A DNA stretch of 64,000 nucleotides from Stenotrophomonas sp. SAM-B (GCF_013387485.1 NZ_JABBXB010000005.1:186001-250000), one strand, 5' to 3'; positions 8,287-18,332 are shown, counted from the stretch's first letter. The notes: generated from the sequence alone by a model not told the origin. Translations and numbers: made by a program.

Positions 8287-8919
8287 GTGCGTCAACCCAT
8301 CGCGCGGGAAAACATCGTCGAGGCGGCCTTCCGGATCCTCGACGAGGCCGGCCTGGAGGGCATCACGCTGCGCAAAGTGGCCTGCTCGCTGGGCATCCGC
8401 GCGCCGTCGCTGTACTGGCACTTCAAGAGCAAGCAGGCGCTGATCGATGCCATGGCCGACGCCATGATCTGCGACGTCGCCCGTGACATTCCCGTCGGCC
8501 AGCCATGGCGGCAGACCCTGCTGCAGATCGGGCGCGAGTTCCGCCTGGCATTCAAGGCACGCCGCGATGGTGCACGGGTCTATGCCGGCACCTTCCTGGC
8601 CACCGAAAACGTGCTGCGGGTGGGTGAGGCGAGCATCGCCGCGCTGATCGGCGCGGGCGCCTCGGCACGCTTCGCCGCGACCACCTCGATGGACCTGGTG
8701 TATTACACGATGGGCTTCGTCATCGAGGAGCAGTCCTGGCCCGGCGACGGCAGCATGGAGGCGCTGGGCGAGGCGTTCATGGCCCTGGCCGAAGCGCGCT
8801 TCCCCCATTGCTGGCAGGCCCGTGATGTGTGGAGCGAGGTCGATTTCGACGCCCGCTTCGAGCAGGGGCTCGGCCTGATGCTGGATGGCATCGCCCTGCG
8901 CCTGTCCCGCGAATCCTGA
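8287..8919 (+). CDS. TetR-family transcriptional regulator of the RND efflux operon
   Basis: 210 residues. The N-terminal helix-turn-helix is clear at about 25-48 (I-T-L-R-K-V-A, then P-S-L-Y-W-H-F-K-S-K). The C-terminal ligand domain resembles the TetR(A) class. Start is GTG at 8287, the first possible start after the operator pair. It is co-directional with, and 48 bases upstream of, the pump genes, so it probably represses its own operon until an efflux substrate binds. The inducer cannot be read from the sequence. Confidence 0.9.
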   Translation: MRQPIARENIVEAAFRILDEAGLEGITLRKVACSLGIRAPSLYWHFKSKQALIDAMADAMICDVARDIPVGQPWRQTLLQIGREFRLAFKARRDGARVYAGTFLATENVLRVGEASIAALIGAGASARFAATTSMDLVYYTMGFVIEEQSWPGDGSMEALGEAFMALAEARFPHCWQARDVWSEVDFDARFEQGLGLMLDGIALRLSRES

Positions 8920-8967
8920 TTCCCCCACTCCTTTTTCTCCCGCTGTTCCGACCCGGAAAGCCCCTCA

Positions 8968-10068
8968 ATGCGTGCACCCTCCTTCCGCAGTATTTCCCTG
9001 ATCCTGGTCGCCGCGCTGCTGTCCGCGTGTGGCGGCAAGGACGACAAGGCCTCGGCCGACGCCACGGCCGCCAGTTCGGCGCTGCCGGTCTCGCTGGCGC
9101 CTGCACAGCAGCAGACCATGGCGCGCACGGTGCTGGTCTCCGGGCCGGTGACCGCCTACGAGGAAATGCAGCTGGGCGTGGAGATCAGCGGCCAGCGGGT
9201 GACCGCGCTGCTGGTGGACGTGGGCCAATGGGTCAAGCAGGGCCAGGTGCTGCTGCAGGTGGACCATCGCACCCTGGACAGCGAGCTGGCGCAGGCCGAC
9301 GCCTCGCTGCGGCAGGCGCAGGCCTCGCAGGAACTGGCGCGGATGAACTACGAGCGCAGCGCCAAGCTGGCCGCCCAGCAGCTGATCAGCGAAAGCAGCC
9401 TGGATGAACTGCGCGCCTCGCGCATCAATGCCGAAGCGCAGACCTCCACCGCACGTGCCGCGCGCGACGCCGCCAAGCTGCGCCGCGATTTCGCCGATCT
9501 GCGCGCACCGGCCGACGGCCTGATCTCCAAGCGCCTGGTGCAGCCGGGCCAGGTGGTCTCCGCCGGAACCGAGCTGCTGCGCCTGATCCGCGATGGTCGC
9601 CTGGAGTGGCGCGCGGAGTTGCCGGAGAACCAGCTGGCCGATGTGGCGGTAGGCAACACCGTGGAGCTGCCGTATGCCGGCCAGGTGGTCAGCGGCCGCA
9701 TCCGCGCGGTCACCCCGGGTGTCGATGGGCAGACCCGCACCGGCACGATCTACGCCGATCTGCCCACGCCCGGCCCGCTCAAGCAGGGCATCTACGTGGA
9801 TGGCCGCATCGTCACCGGCGACGGCCCGGTGCTGACCATCCCGACCGCGGCGATCGTGCAGCGCGATGGCCACAACTACGTGTTCACCGTGAACGACAAG
9901 CAGCAGGCCACCCGCCACCGGGTCAGCACCGGCCAGGCCGTGCAGGGCCGCACCGCGATCCTTGAAGGTCTGAAGGCCGGTGACCAGGTCGTGGTGGATG
10001 GTTCCGGCTTCCTCGGTGAGGGCGACCGCGTGCGCGTAGTGGCCGCGACCAAGGCCGCCGCACGATGA
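8968..10068 (+). CDS. RND efflux pump periplasmic adaptor (membrane fusion lipoprotein)
   Basis: 366 residues. A signal peptide ends in the lipobox L-S-A-C (Cys21), so the protein is anchored to the inner membrane and spans the periplasm. A biotinyl-lipoyl-like domain and an Ala/Gln-rich alpha-helical hairpin (about 95-165) are followed by a beta-barrel and the membrane-proximal domain, the normal order for RND adaptors. The stop overlaps the permease start by ATGA. No outer-membrane channel gene is present, so a TolC-like protein encoded elsewhere is likely. It could match one of the Sme pumps of S. maltophilia, but I cannot say which. Confidence 0.92.
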   Translation: MRAPSFRSISLILVAALLSACGGKDDKASADATAASSALPVSLAPAQQQTMARTVLVSGPVTAYEEMQLGVEISGQRVTALLVDVGQWVKQGQVLLQVDHRTLDSELAQADASLRQAQASQELARMNYERSAKLAAQQLISESSLDELRASRINAEAQTSTARAARDAAKLRRDFADLRAPADGLISKRLVQPGQVVSAGTELLRLIRDGRLEWRAELPENQLADVAVGNTVELPYAGQVVSGRIRAVTPGVDGQTRTGTIYADLPTPGPLKQGIYVDGRIVTGDGPVLTIPTAAIVQRDGHNYVFTVNDKQQATRHRVSTGQAVQGRTAILEGLKAGDQVVVDGSGFLGEGDRVRVVAATKAAAR

Positions 10069-13000
10069 ACATTTCTGCCTGGGCGATCAAACGCCCGTTG
10101 CCTGCGCTGCTGATCTTCTTCGTGCTGTGCGTGGCCGGTCTGTGGGGCTTCCATCAGCTGCCGGTGGCGCGCTTCCCGGACATCGCCTTCCCGATGACCA
10201 CGGTGACCGTCACCCAGCCCGGCGCCTCGCCGAGCCAGCTGGAAGCCGAAGTGACCCGCAAGGTCGAGGACTCGGTGGCGACGGTCAACAACGTCAAGCG
10301 CGTGATGTCCTCGGTCAGCGAAGGCGTCAGCACCACCACCATCGAATTCCAGCTGGAGGCCGACCTGGCCACCGCACTGGATGACACCCGTGATGCCGTT
10401 ACGCGCATCCGCACCGACCTGCCGCAGGACATCCAGGAGCCGGTGATCTCCAAGGTCGATATCGGCGGCTCGCTGATGACCTATGCGCTGGTCGCCCCGC
10501 ACATGACCACCGATGAGGCCAGCTGGTTCGTCGACCGCGACATCTCGCGTGCGATGTACGGCGTGCCCGGTGTCGCGCGCGTCACCCGCGTGGGCGGCGT
10601 GCAGCGCCAGGTGCGGGTGGATCTGGATCCCAACGCGCTGATCGCGATGGGCATCACCGCCGGCGATGTATCGCAGCAGCTGGCCCGCATCCAGGTGGAG
10701 CGCGCCGGCGGCAAGACCGAGGTCGAGGGCGCGCAGCAGACCATCCGCACGCTGGGCACCGTCGGTGACGCACAGGCGCTGCGCGACTACTCCATTGCCC
10801 TGCCGGACGGGCGCGCGGTGCGGCTGTCCACGCTGGCCACGGTCACCGACGGCGCCGCCGACCCGACCGAAGCGGCCCTGCTGGACGGCAAGGGCGTGGT
10901 GGCCTTCTCGATGTCGCGCACCCGCGGCTCCAGCGAGGTCAAGGTCGAAGCCGGCGTGCATGACGCGCTGGACAAGATCAAGGCCGAGCATCCGGGCATC
11001 GACTTCCGCCTGGTCACCACGGCGATCGATGAGACGCACCGCTCCTACGATTCCTCGATGACCATGCTCTGGGAAGGCGCGCTGCTGGCGTTGCTGGTGG
11101 TGTGGCTGTTCCTGCGCGACTGGCGGGCGACGTGGGTGTCCGCGCTGGCGCTGCCGCTGTCGATCATCCCGACGTTCGCGGTGATGTACTTCTTCGGCTT
11201 CACCCTCAACATCATCACGCTGCTTGCGCTGTCCGTGGTGGTGGGCATCCTGGTGGACGATGCGATCGTGGAGATCGAGAACATCGTGCGCCACCTGCGC
11301 ATGGGCAAGCCACCGCTGGAAGCCGCGCGCGAGGCGGCCGGCGAGATCGGCAATGCGGTGATCGCCACCTCGCTCACCTTGGCCGCCGTATTCGTGCCGG
11401 TGGCCTTCATGCCCGGCATCGCCGGCAAGTTCTTCCGCGAGTTCGGCTGGACTGCCGCGACCGCCGTGCTGTTCTCGCTGCTGGTGGCGCGCCTGCTCAC
11501 GCCGATGATGGCCGCCTACCTGCTCAAGCCGCATGGCGAGGAGAAGCCGGAATCGAAGCTGATGACCTGGTACCTGGGCTGGGTGGACGCCGCGCTGCGC
11601 CATCGCGGCCGCACGCTCTGGCTGGCCACCGGGTTGTTCGTCGCGTCGCTGGCGCTGGTGCCGTTCATCCCGGCCACCTTCATCCCGCAGTCCGATCTGG
11701 GCCGCAGCAACCTCAACCTCGAACTGCCGCCGGGCACACGCCTGCAGGAAACCGTGGCCGTCGCGGAGCACGCGCGTGCGCTGCTCAAGGACATGCCCGA
11801 ACTCAAGCAGGTCTACACCGCGGTCGGCGCCGTGCTCGACCTGGGCGATCCCAGCGCAACCGGCGTCGGTGAGCCGCGCAAGGCCACCCTCGTGCTCGAC
11901 TGGGGCACCACCGACACGCGTGAGCGCGACCAGCGCGTGCTCGAGCGCGAGGCGCGCCAGCGCCTGGCCGACCTGCCCGGCGTGCGCGTCAGCTACGTCA
12001 GCTCCGAGCCGGGCAACCTGCTGCAACTGGTGCTCTCCGGTGACGACCCGCAGCGCCTGCAGGATGCCTCCACCGCGCTGGAGCGCGACCTGCGTGGCAT
12101 CCAGGGCCTGGGCAGCGTGACCTCCACTGCCTCGCTGCTGCGCCCGGAACTGCAGATCATGCCGAACCCCGCCCGCGCCGCGGACCTGGGCGTGGCGACC
12201 GCCGATATCGCCGAGGCCGCCCGCATCGCCACGGCGGGCGATTACGAACAGCGCCTGGCCAAGCTCAACCTGCCCGATCGGCAGGTACCGATCCGGGTCG
12301 GCTTTGCCGAAGCCACGCTGGCCAATCCGGGCCTGATCAGCCAGCTGCGCGTGCCCGGCCGCAATGGCCCGGTACCGTTGGCGGCCGTCGCCGACATCCA
12401 GCAGGGCAGCGGGCCGTCGCAGATTTCGCGCTACCAGCGCCAGCGCAACGTGACCCTCACCGCCGAACTCAACGGTCGCCCGCTGGGCGATGTGATGACC
12501 GAGGTACAGGCCCTGCCGAGCGTCAAGCAGCTGCCGCCGGGCGTGACCTTCCTCAACACCGGCGATGCAGAAGTGTTCGTCGAACTGTTCATCGGCTTCA
12601 TGCTGGCGATGGCGGCGGGGTTGATCTGCATCTACATGGTGCTGTTGCTGCTCTTCAACCACGCCCTGATGCCGATCACCATCCTTGCCGCGGTGCCGCT
12701 GTGCGCCGGCGGTGCGTTCGGCGCGTTGCTGATCACCCAGAACATGCTCTCGCTGCCGGCGCTGATCGGCCTGCTGATGCTGATCGGCATCGCCACCAAG
12801 AACTCCATCCTGCTGGTGGATTACGCGGTGATGGCCGAAGACGAACACGGCATGAGCCAGCACGATGCGCTGATCGATGCCTGCCGCAAGCGTGCGCAGC
12901 CGATCATCATGACCACCCTGGCGATGGGCGCGGGCATGATGCCGATCGCGCTTGGCTTTGCGGGTGACTCCAGCTTCCGTGCACCGATGGCGATCGCCGT

Positions 13001-13142
13001 GATCGGTGGCCTGATCACCTCGACGCTGCTCAGCCTGATCGTGATTCCGGCCGCTTTCACCGTGGTGGATGACGCGGGGGATTGGCTGTCGCGGAAGTTC
13101 CGGCGGCGGTCTTCGCATCCGGCTGTCGGCGGTGCGGAGTGA
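10065..13142 (+). CDS. RND efflux transporter, inner-membrane permease
   Basis: 1025 residues, the usual RND length, with 12 expected membrane helices in two halves separated by large periplasmic loops. The proton-relay acidic pair is in G-I-L-V-D-D-A-I-V (helix 4), and the partner lysine in A-T-K-N-S-I-L-L-V-D (helix 10). The N-terminus M-N-I-S-x-W-A-I-K-R-P is typical of this branch. It exports drugs or other toxic compounds using the proton gradient with the adaptor upstream. It ends shortly before a strong terminator. The substrate is not predictable; this branch is nearer to the MdtB/C-like and Sme pumps than to AcrB. Confidence 0.93.
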   Translation: MNISAWAIKRPLPALLIFFVLCVAGLWGFHQLPVARFPDIAFPMTTVTVTQPGASPSQLEAEVTRKVEDSVATVNNVKRVMSSVSEGVSTTTIEFQLEADLATALDDTRDAVTRIRTDLPQDIQEPVISKVDIGGSLMTYALVAPHMTTDEASWFVDRDISRAMYGVPGVARVTRVGGVQRQVRVDLDPNALIAMGITAGDVSQQLARIQVERAGGKTEVEGAQQTIRTLGTVGDAQALRDYSIALPDGRAVRLSTLATVTDGAADPTEAALLDGKGVVAFSMSRTRGSSEVKVEAGVHDALDKIKAEHPGIDFRLVTTAIDETHRSYDSSMTMLWEGALLALLVVWLFLRDWRATWVSALALPLSIIPTFAVMYFFGFTLNIITLLALSVVVGILVDDAIVEIENIVRHLRMGKPPLEAAREAAGEIGNAVIATSLTLAAVFVPVAFMPGIAGKFFREFGWTAATAVLFSLLVARLLTPMMAAYLLKPHGEEKPESKLMTWYLGWVDAALRHRGRTLWLATGLFVASLALVPFIPATFIPQSDLGRSNLNLELPPGTRLQETVAVAEHARALLKDMPELKQVYTAVGAVLDLGDPSATGVGEPRKATLVLDWGTTDTRERDQRVLEREARQRLADLPGVRVSYVSSEPGNLLQLVLSGDDPQRLQDASTALERDLRGIQGLGSVTSTASLLRPELQIMPNPARAADLGVATADIAEAARIATAGDYEQRLAKLNLPDRQVPIRVGFAEATLANPGLISQLRVPGRNGPVPLAAVADIQQGSGPSQISRYQRQRNVTLTAELNGRPLGDVMTEVQALPSVKQLPPGVTFLNTGDAEVFVELFIGFMLAMAAGLICIYMVLLLLFNHALMPITILAAVPLCAGGAFGALLITQNMLSLPALIGLLMLIGIATKNSILLVDYAVMAEDEHGMSQHDALIDACRKRAQPIIMTTLAMGAGMMPIALGFAGDSSFRAPMAIAVIGGLITSTLLSLIVIPAAFTVVDDAGDWLSRKFRRRSSHPAVGGAE

Positions 13143-13167
13143 GCTGACCCGCCACGCCGCCCCAAAC

Positions 13168-13197
13168 AAAAAGCCCCGGCCAAGGCCGGGGCTTTCT
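13168..13197. terminator. Terminator between RND operon and tRNA-Thr
   Basis: A 10-bp perfect stem (AGCCCCGGCC / GGCCGGGGCT, loop AA) with A-rich left and TTT right flanks works on both strands, for the pump operon and for the convergent tRNA. Confidence 0.88.
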
Positions 13198-13205
13198 GCT
13201 GTATC

Positions 13206-13281
13206 TGGTGCCGGAAATAGGAATCGAACCTACGACCTACGCATTACGAATGCGCCGCTCTACCAACTGAGCTATTCCGGC
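13206..13281 (-). tRNA. tRNA-Thr(CGT)
   Basis: A 76-nt cloverleaf with encoded CCA. The acceptor stem is GCCGGAA / TTCCGGC, the D-loop contains AGCTCAGTTGGTAGAGC, the anticodon loop is TTCGTAA within a 5-bp stem (anticodon CGT, reading ACG), and the T-arm contains GGTTCGATTCC. A promoter lies just upstream. Confidence 0.97.
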
Positions 13282-13291
13282 GAGGTCGTGA

Positions 13292-13321
13292 ATTCTAGGG
13301 GGTCTGGGCCACTTTGGTCAA
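13292..13321 (-). promoter_or_regulatory. Promoter of tRNA-Thr
   Basis: On the minus strand TTGACC, 18 bp, TAGAAT; the -10 ends 10 bases before the mature tRNA 5' end. Confidence 0.8.
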
Positions 13322-13443
13322 TCAGGGAAGCGGGCGCATCGGCAAACAGGCCGCGCCCCAATGACCACGTGCGACCCGCCCAGAAGTACCGGCCCTTGAC
13401 GCACCGGCCTCTACAGTGAATCCCCCACCTCCGGAGGCATCCC

Positions 13444-15072
13444 ATGCGCCCCTGTCCCCGCTTGGCCGGCCTGCTGCTGTCGTCCCTGCTGCTGAGTGCC
13501 ACTGCGCTGGCACGCGACACGACACCGACGCCGCAGACCCCGGACCAGCAGTGGCAGCCCCTGTTCCAGCAGGTCCAGGGCGCGCACCTGTTCAAGGATC
13601 AGAAGACCTTCGCGGATGCAGTGCCCCGCCAGGCGCCGGCGACGGTCCTGACCGAGTGGCAGCGCGCCAGGACGCAGCCCGGGTTCGACCTCGCCGGTTT
13701 CGTCTCCCAGCACTTCACCGTGCCCGGCGACGCCCCGCCGTATGCACCGCCTGCCGGGGAAACGCTGCGTGCCCATATCGAGGGTCTGTGGCCGGTGTTG
13801 ACCCGCACCACCGGTACCGTGGATCCGAACGGCTCGCTGCTGCCGCTGCCCAAGCCCTACGTGGTGCCCGGCGGCCGCTTCCGCGAGGTGTACTACTGGG
13901 ACAGCTACTTCACCCTGCTCGGGCTGGCCTCCAGTGGCCGTTGGCAGCAGGTGCGCGACATGATCGACAACTTCGCGTTCCAGCTCGACAGCTACGGCCA
14001 CGCTCCCAACGGCAACCGCAGCTACTACCTGAGCCGCTCGCAGCCGCCCTTCTTCAGTCTGATGGTGGATCTGCTCGCCACGCATGAGGGCGATGCGGCC
14101 TACCGCCGCTATCTCCCACAGCTGCGCATCGAGCATGCGTTCTGGATGCGCGGTACGGAAACGCTGGCACCGGGCGAGGCGCGCGAGCGGGTGGTCCGGC
14201 TCGCGGATGGCCAGCTGCTCAACCGCTACTGGGACGACCGCGCCGTGCCGCGCACCGAGTCCTGGATGGACGATCTGGCCACCGCCGCGCAGGCGCCACA
14301 GCGCGCGCCCTCGCAGGTGTATCGCGACCTGCGCGCCGGCGCGGAGTCGGGCTGGGATTTCAGCTCGCGCTGGTTGGCCGAGCCGTCCGCGTTGGCGAGC
14401 ATCCGCACCACCGCGATCGTACCGGTCGATCTGAACAGCCTGCTGTTCCATCTGGAAACCACGCTGGCCCGCGCCAGCAAGGCGGCCGGTGACCGCACGG
14501 CCGCACGCGCCTTCACCCGTCAGGCGAAGGCACGCCGGCACGCCATCAATGCGCTTCTCTGGGATGACGGCCAAGGCTGGTACGTCGACCGCGATCTGGA
14601 GCGAGGGCAGACCCGCCCTGCCCTGACCGCGGCGGCGCTGTTCCCGTTGTGGCTGGACGTGGCGGATCGCGCGCAGGCGCGCCGTACCGCCCAGGCAGTG
14701 GAGACACAGTTGCTGCGCGACGGCGGTTTGCTGACCACCACCGTGGCAACCGGCCAGCAATGGGATGCCCCCAACGGCTGGGCGCCGCTGCAGTGGGTCG
14801 CGGTGGACGGGCTGCAGCGGCATGGGCAAGACACCCTCGCCCGCCGGATCGGCGTGCGCTTCCTGCACACCGTGCAGGTCGTCTATGAGCGCGAGGGCAA
14901 GCTGGTGGAGAAGTATGTGGTCGACGGCTCGGCCACGGGCGGCGGTGGCGGCGAATACCCGCTGCAGGATGGGTTCGGCTGGAGCAACGGCGTCACGTTG
15001 GCGCTGCTGGATCGGCTGTGTGCGCCAGAACGCGCATGCGACAGCGCGCAGGATGTGGAAGCAGCGGACTGA
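13444..15072 (+). CDS. treA: Periplasmic trehalase (GH37)
   Basis: 542 residues, as in E. coli TreA (565). It splits trehalose into two glucoses in the periplasm; a signal peptide ends near residue 23. Both family signatures are intact: P-G-G-R-F-R-E-V-Y-Y-W-D-S-Y-F (142-156) and Q-W-D-A-P-N-G-W-A-P (439-448). The probable catalytic acid is Asp305 in G-W-D-F-S-S-R-W and the base Glu489 in L-V-E-K-Y, corresponding to D312 and E496 of E. coli. A Gly-rich loop precedes E-Y-P-L-Q-D-G-F-G-W. GGAGG six bases before the ATG fixes the start. It stands alone on its strand, convergent with the TonB receptor gene. Confidence 0.95.
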   Translation: MRPCPRLAGLLLSSLLLSATALARDTTPTPQTPDQQWQPLFQQVQGAHLFKDQKTFADAVPRQAPATVLTEWQRARTQPGFDLAGFVSQHFTVPGDAPPYAPPAGETLRAHIEGLWPVLTRTTGTVDPNGSLLPLPKPYVVPGGRFREVYYWDSYFTLLGLASSGRWQQVRDMIDNFAFQLDSYGHAPNGNRSYYLSRSQPPFFSLMVDLLATHEGDAAYRRYLPQLRIEHAFWMRGTETLAPGEARERVVRLADGQLLNRYWDDRAVPRTESWMDDLATAAQAPQRAPSQVYRDLRAGAESGWDFSSRWLAEPSALASIRTTAIVPVDLNSLLFHLETTLARASKAAGDRTAARAFTRQAKARRHAINALLWDDGQGWYVDRDLERGQTRPALTAAALFPLWLDVADRAQARRTAQAVETQLLRDGGLLTTTVATGQQWDAPNGWAPLQWVAVDGLQRHGQDTLARRIGVRFLHTVQVVYEREGKLVEKYVVDGSATGGGGGEYPLQDGFGWSNGVTLALLDRLCAPERACDSAQDVEAAD

Positions 15073-15081
15073 CGCCCCAAA

Positions 15082-15114
15082 AGAAGAGAGCCCGGCAAGC
15101 CGGGCTCTCTCTTT
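15082..15114. terminator. Terminator between treA and the TonB-dependent receptor gene
   Basis: A 12-bp perfect stem with loop AA (core GAGCCCGGC / GCCGGGCTC), followed by CTCTTT on the plus strand and by an imperfect T-run on the minus strand. Confidence 0.82.
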
Positions 15115-15129
15115 CATGCAGGTGACCGA

Positions 15130-18100
15130 TTACTGGAACTTGTAGCGCAGCGAGGCCATGTAGCGGCGGCCCAGCGCATCCAGCACGTACGGGAACGGAC
15201 CGATGTCGTCGGTGAGGTTGATCACCGACAGGTTCAGGCGGGCGTTGTCGGTCAGGCGGTAGCTGACGTTGGCGTCCCAGGTGGTCCAGCTGTCACGCAC
15301 GAGGTACTGGCGGCTTTCCGGCGTGGCGACCAGGCTGAACTTCGCGCTGCTGGTGTAGTTGGACGAGAAGCCGGCGCTCCACTTGCCGATGTTGTGCTGG
15401 GCGGTCCAGCGGAACACGCGCTCGGGTTCGTTGAACGTACCGACCTGCTCGACGAAGGGAACATCGGCGCTCGGGGCCTGGCCACGGTTCTTCGGCATGT
15501 AGCCGTAGAAGCCCAGGTCCAGCGAGCCGAAGCGGCCCATGTTCCAGCGGTAGTCGACTTCAGCCGTCCAGCCGCGGAACATCAGCACCGGGCCGTTGCC
15601 GTACTGAGTCTTGATGTCGGTGGCGACACCGGTGCCCGGGGTACGGGTAACCAGGCTGCAGAAGCGGTTGGCGTTGGGCACATCGGCCGCGTTGAATTCC
15701 GGATTGTCGAAGCAGCCGGTGATGATGTCGTTCGCGGTCAATGCGGTGATCACATCGGTGATCTCGATGTCATACCAGTCCGCCGCCACGCGCAGGCCAC
15801 CGGCCCACTCCGGTGCGAACACGATGCCTGCGGTCCACGACTTGGCCTTCTCGTTCTTCAGGCCGGTGTAGCCGTTGGTCGAGCCCAGCGTGTTGGTCGG
15901 TGCCGCCTGGAAGGTGGCCGGATCCGCGCCCGGGTATGCCGCGAAGAATGCGTTGCAGTTGGCCTTGCGCACGGCCGGATTGCTGCCGCCGTTGATGTTG
16001 GCCACCGAGCAGACTTCCGGGATGTTGTAGAACGCCGGCTGCAGCGTGGTGTACAGCTCTGCGATGGACGGTGCGCGCAGCGACTGGGTCTTGTTGCCGC
16101 GCAGCTGGATACCCTCGAACGGCTCGTACTGCAGGCCGTAGGTGAAGGCATTGAAGCCACCGGCCACCGAGTTGTCCACGCGACGGAACTTCGCCGTCAC
16201 GTCCAGGCGATGCAGGCCCGGCAGGCCCCAGTCCGGGTTGAACAATGGTGCCAGGAACTCGGCGAACACTTCGTTGGTGTGGTAATCGCCCTTGGCGGCC
16301 TGGATCGGCACCGAACGGCCCTGGCCCAGGCGCTGGTACTCGCTGGGAGTGAACGAACCTTCCTCGCGGCGGTGTTCGAAGCCGGCTGCAACGCCGAACT
16401 CGCCACCGGGCAGATCGAACAGGCCACCGGACACGGAGGCGTTGAACACGGTCTGGCGGGTTTCGGCCTTGGCCACGGTCGGCGTGGAGACGTAAGCAAG
16501 CGCTTCAGGCGATGCCTGGTTCTCGCCGAACAGGTTCAGCGGACGGCAGTTCGGATCGGCGATGGTGCCGGGCGCCGCCGAATTACAGACGATGTTGCCG
16601 TTGGCGTCGGTGGTGACGTTCAGCGCGTTGATGAAGTTCTGCTGGATCAGACCGGTACCGAGATAGTCGAAGTCACCGCGACCGTGCGTGATGCTCGTTT
16701 CCCAGTTGAAGGCACGGCTGCCGATGTCGAAGAAGCCATCCAGGCCGGCGACCACGCGGGTGAGGCGGGTTTCCGTGCTGGCGTTGTTCATGCTCAGGTC
16801 GCGCGAGGAGCGTGACAGCTGGAAGGACGTGATGCCGTTCGCGGCGAGGATCCGGCGCGATTCAGCGCTTAGGAACGGATTGCTGGCACTGAACAGCAGG
16901 GTGCCGCTCTGTGCGCCCGTACCGTCCGGATTGGCGACGCCGAAGGAGGCCGCGTTGTAGACGTTCTGGTCGAGCGTTTCGCGTGCGGTCGCCTCGTAAC
17001 GGGACAGCTCGAAGAAGCCGCGCACGTTGTCGGTGAAATCGAAGCTGCCCGTCGAGTACACGGAGCGACGCTCGAGGTCGGCGATCAGCGGGAGCGTCTC
17101 GTTGAGGTCCAGGCCGTCGCCACCGGAGGCATTGCCACTGGGATAGGAGATGCCCTGGTCGAACTCCACCAGGTTACCCGCGCTGTTGAAGTGCCACAGC
17201 TTGTTGTCTGCGCCGAAACCGGTCAGCTCACCCGCCGCATTGCGCTGGTACGAGCGCCGGACACCCACGTCGGACGGCAGGATCAGGCCACCGAACGTCA
17301 TGTTCGAAATGCGGCGATTGCGGATGAACACCTGGTCCGGGATGCCATCGGCCGGACCCGTATTGAACGGGATGCTGCCATCGATGCGGCCATCGGACCC
17401 CGGGGTACGACCCGGCTGGAAGCGCGCGATGTTCGCAGCGGTCGGGTTGGTCTGCAGGCTGTAGCCATTGCGATAGAAATCGCGCGACAGCGAATCCACG
17501 CCATCGCTGTTGTCCAGCTCCGCGGCGATGGTGAAGTGGCCGCGGCCATCGGCGAAGCTGCTGCCGAAGATCGCCGACCACGAGTAGCGGTCATTGTCGC
17601 TCTTGGTCGTGCTGCCGTAGCCGATCTCGACTTCGGCGCCCTCGAAGCGATCACGCAGGATGATGTTGTTCACGCCGGAAATGGCGTCCGAGCCGTAGGT
17701 CGGTGCACCGCCCACGCTCAGGCTTTCCACGCGCTCGACCATCACGGTCGGAATGGAGTTCATGTCGACCTGGATACCCGAGCCACCGCCCGCGCCGAAC
17801 ACGGTCGGGGGAGCCGAGGTCACGAAGCGGCGACCGTTGACCAGGGTCAACAGGCGGTTGCTGCCCAGACCGAACTTGCTGGCGAAGTTGACGCCGGCGC
17901 CGAAGCCGGCCTGGTCGCCGCGCGAGCTGACACCGGCGGTGACGCCGGGCACCTTGGTCAGGGCGTCGATCAGGTTGGTATAGCCATAGGCTTCAATGCT
18001 CTGCCGGGATACCACGGCCGCCGGTTCCAGCGTGTCGAACCCGGCGCGGTAGATGCGCGAGCCGGTCACGGTGATCCGATCCAGCTGGGTGAGCGCCTTT

Positions 18101-18246
18101 TCCGGATCCGCCTGCGCGGGATCAGGGGTGGAGGCATCCGACGATCCGGCGTCCTGCGCCATGGCCGGTGCGGCGGTCGCCAGGAACAGTGCCGAGGTCA
18201 GGGCAATGCTCAACGGGGTACGACTGAGAAACGTAGTGTTCGCCAT
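15130..18246 (-). CDS. TonB-dependent outer-membrane receptor
   Basis: 1038 residues. A signal peptide ends at A-M-A-Q near residue 29. A low-complexity linker leads to a TonB box-like I-T-V-T-G-S-R, then the plug domain (about 60-190, with L-V-N-G-R-R-F and S-D-A-I-S-G-V-N-N-I) and a large 22-strand barrel ending in Y-K-F-Q. Large receptors of this class in Xanthomonadaceae import oligosaccharides, peptides or siderophores with TonB-ExbBD energy. The ATG at 18246 has GGAAGGT five bases upstream and a promoter further up; the longer ORF is untranslated leader. The substrate is unknown; the neighbouring trehalase is convergent and not in the same operon. Confidence 0.92.
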   Translation of the reverse strand: MANTTFLSRTPLSIALTSALFLATAAPAMAQDAGSSDASTPDPAQADPEKALTQLDRITVTGSRIYRAGFDTLEPAAVVSRQSIEAYGYTNLIDALTKVPGVTAGVSSRGDQAGFGAGVNFASKFGLGSNRLLTLVNGRRFVTSAPPTVFGAGGGSGIQVDMNSIPTVMVERVESLSVGGAPTYGSDAISGVNNIILRDRFEGAEVEIGYGSTTKSDNDRYSWSAIFGSSFADGRGHFTIAAELDNSDGVDSLSRDFYRNGYSLQTNPTAANIARFQPGRTPGSDGRIDGSIPFNTGPADGIPDQVFIRNRRISNMTFGGLILPSDVGVRRSYQRNAAGELTGFGADNKLWHFNSAGNLVEFDQGISYPSGNASGGDGLDLNETLPLIADLERRSVYSTGSFDFTDNVRGFFELSRYEATARETLDQNVYNAASFGVANPDGTGAQSGTLLFSASNPFLSAESRRILAANGITSFQLSRSSRDLSMNNASTETRLTRVVAGLDGFFDIGSRAFNWETSITHGRGDFDYLGTGLIQQNFINALNVTTDANGNIVCNSAAPGTIADPNCRPLNLFGENQASPEALAYVSTPTVAKAETRQTVFNASVSGGLFDLPGGEFGVAAGFEHRREEGSFTPSEYQRLGQGRSVPIQAAKGDYHTNEVFAEFLAPLFNPDWGLPGLHRLDVTAKFRRVDNSVAGGFNAFTYGLQYEPFEGIQLRGNKTQSLRAPSIAELYTTLQPAFYNIPEVCSVANINGGSNPAVRKANCNAFFAAYPGADPATFQAAPTNTLGSTNGYTGLKNEKAKSWTAGIVFAPEWAGGLRVAADWYDIEITDVITALTANDIITGCFDNPEFNAADVPNANRFCSLVTRTPGTGVATDIKTQYGNGPVLMFRGWTAEVDYRWNMGRFGSLDLGFYGYMPKNRGQAPSADVPFVEQVGTFNEPERVFRWTAQHNIGKWSAGFSSNYTSSAKFSLVATPESRQYLVRDSWTTWDANVSYRLTDNARLNLSVINLTDDIGPFPYVLDALGRRYMASLRYKFQ

Positions 18247-18332
18247 GGTTACCTTCCGTGATTCGTCCACAGAGCCCTGGGTCGGCTTCACAAGGCTTTG
18301 TCTGAATGGTTCTTTAACGCGCCGATAACGAA

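Noticed and set aside
9876-13169. Very long minus-strand open frame (1097 codons) opposite the RND genes
   Set aside because: His/Arg/Gln-rich composition without domains; it is the antisense shadow of codon-biased high-GC genes.
13206-13321. tRNA-Thr as an integration site for a mobile element
   Set aside because: No integrase, direct repeat of the tRNA end or foreign-looking genes nearby.
13395-13417. TTGACG near treA taken as a -35 box
   Set aside because: The only -10-like sequence is 10 bases away, which is the wrong spacing for a promoter.
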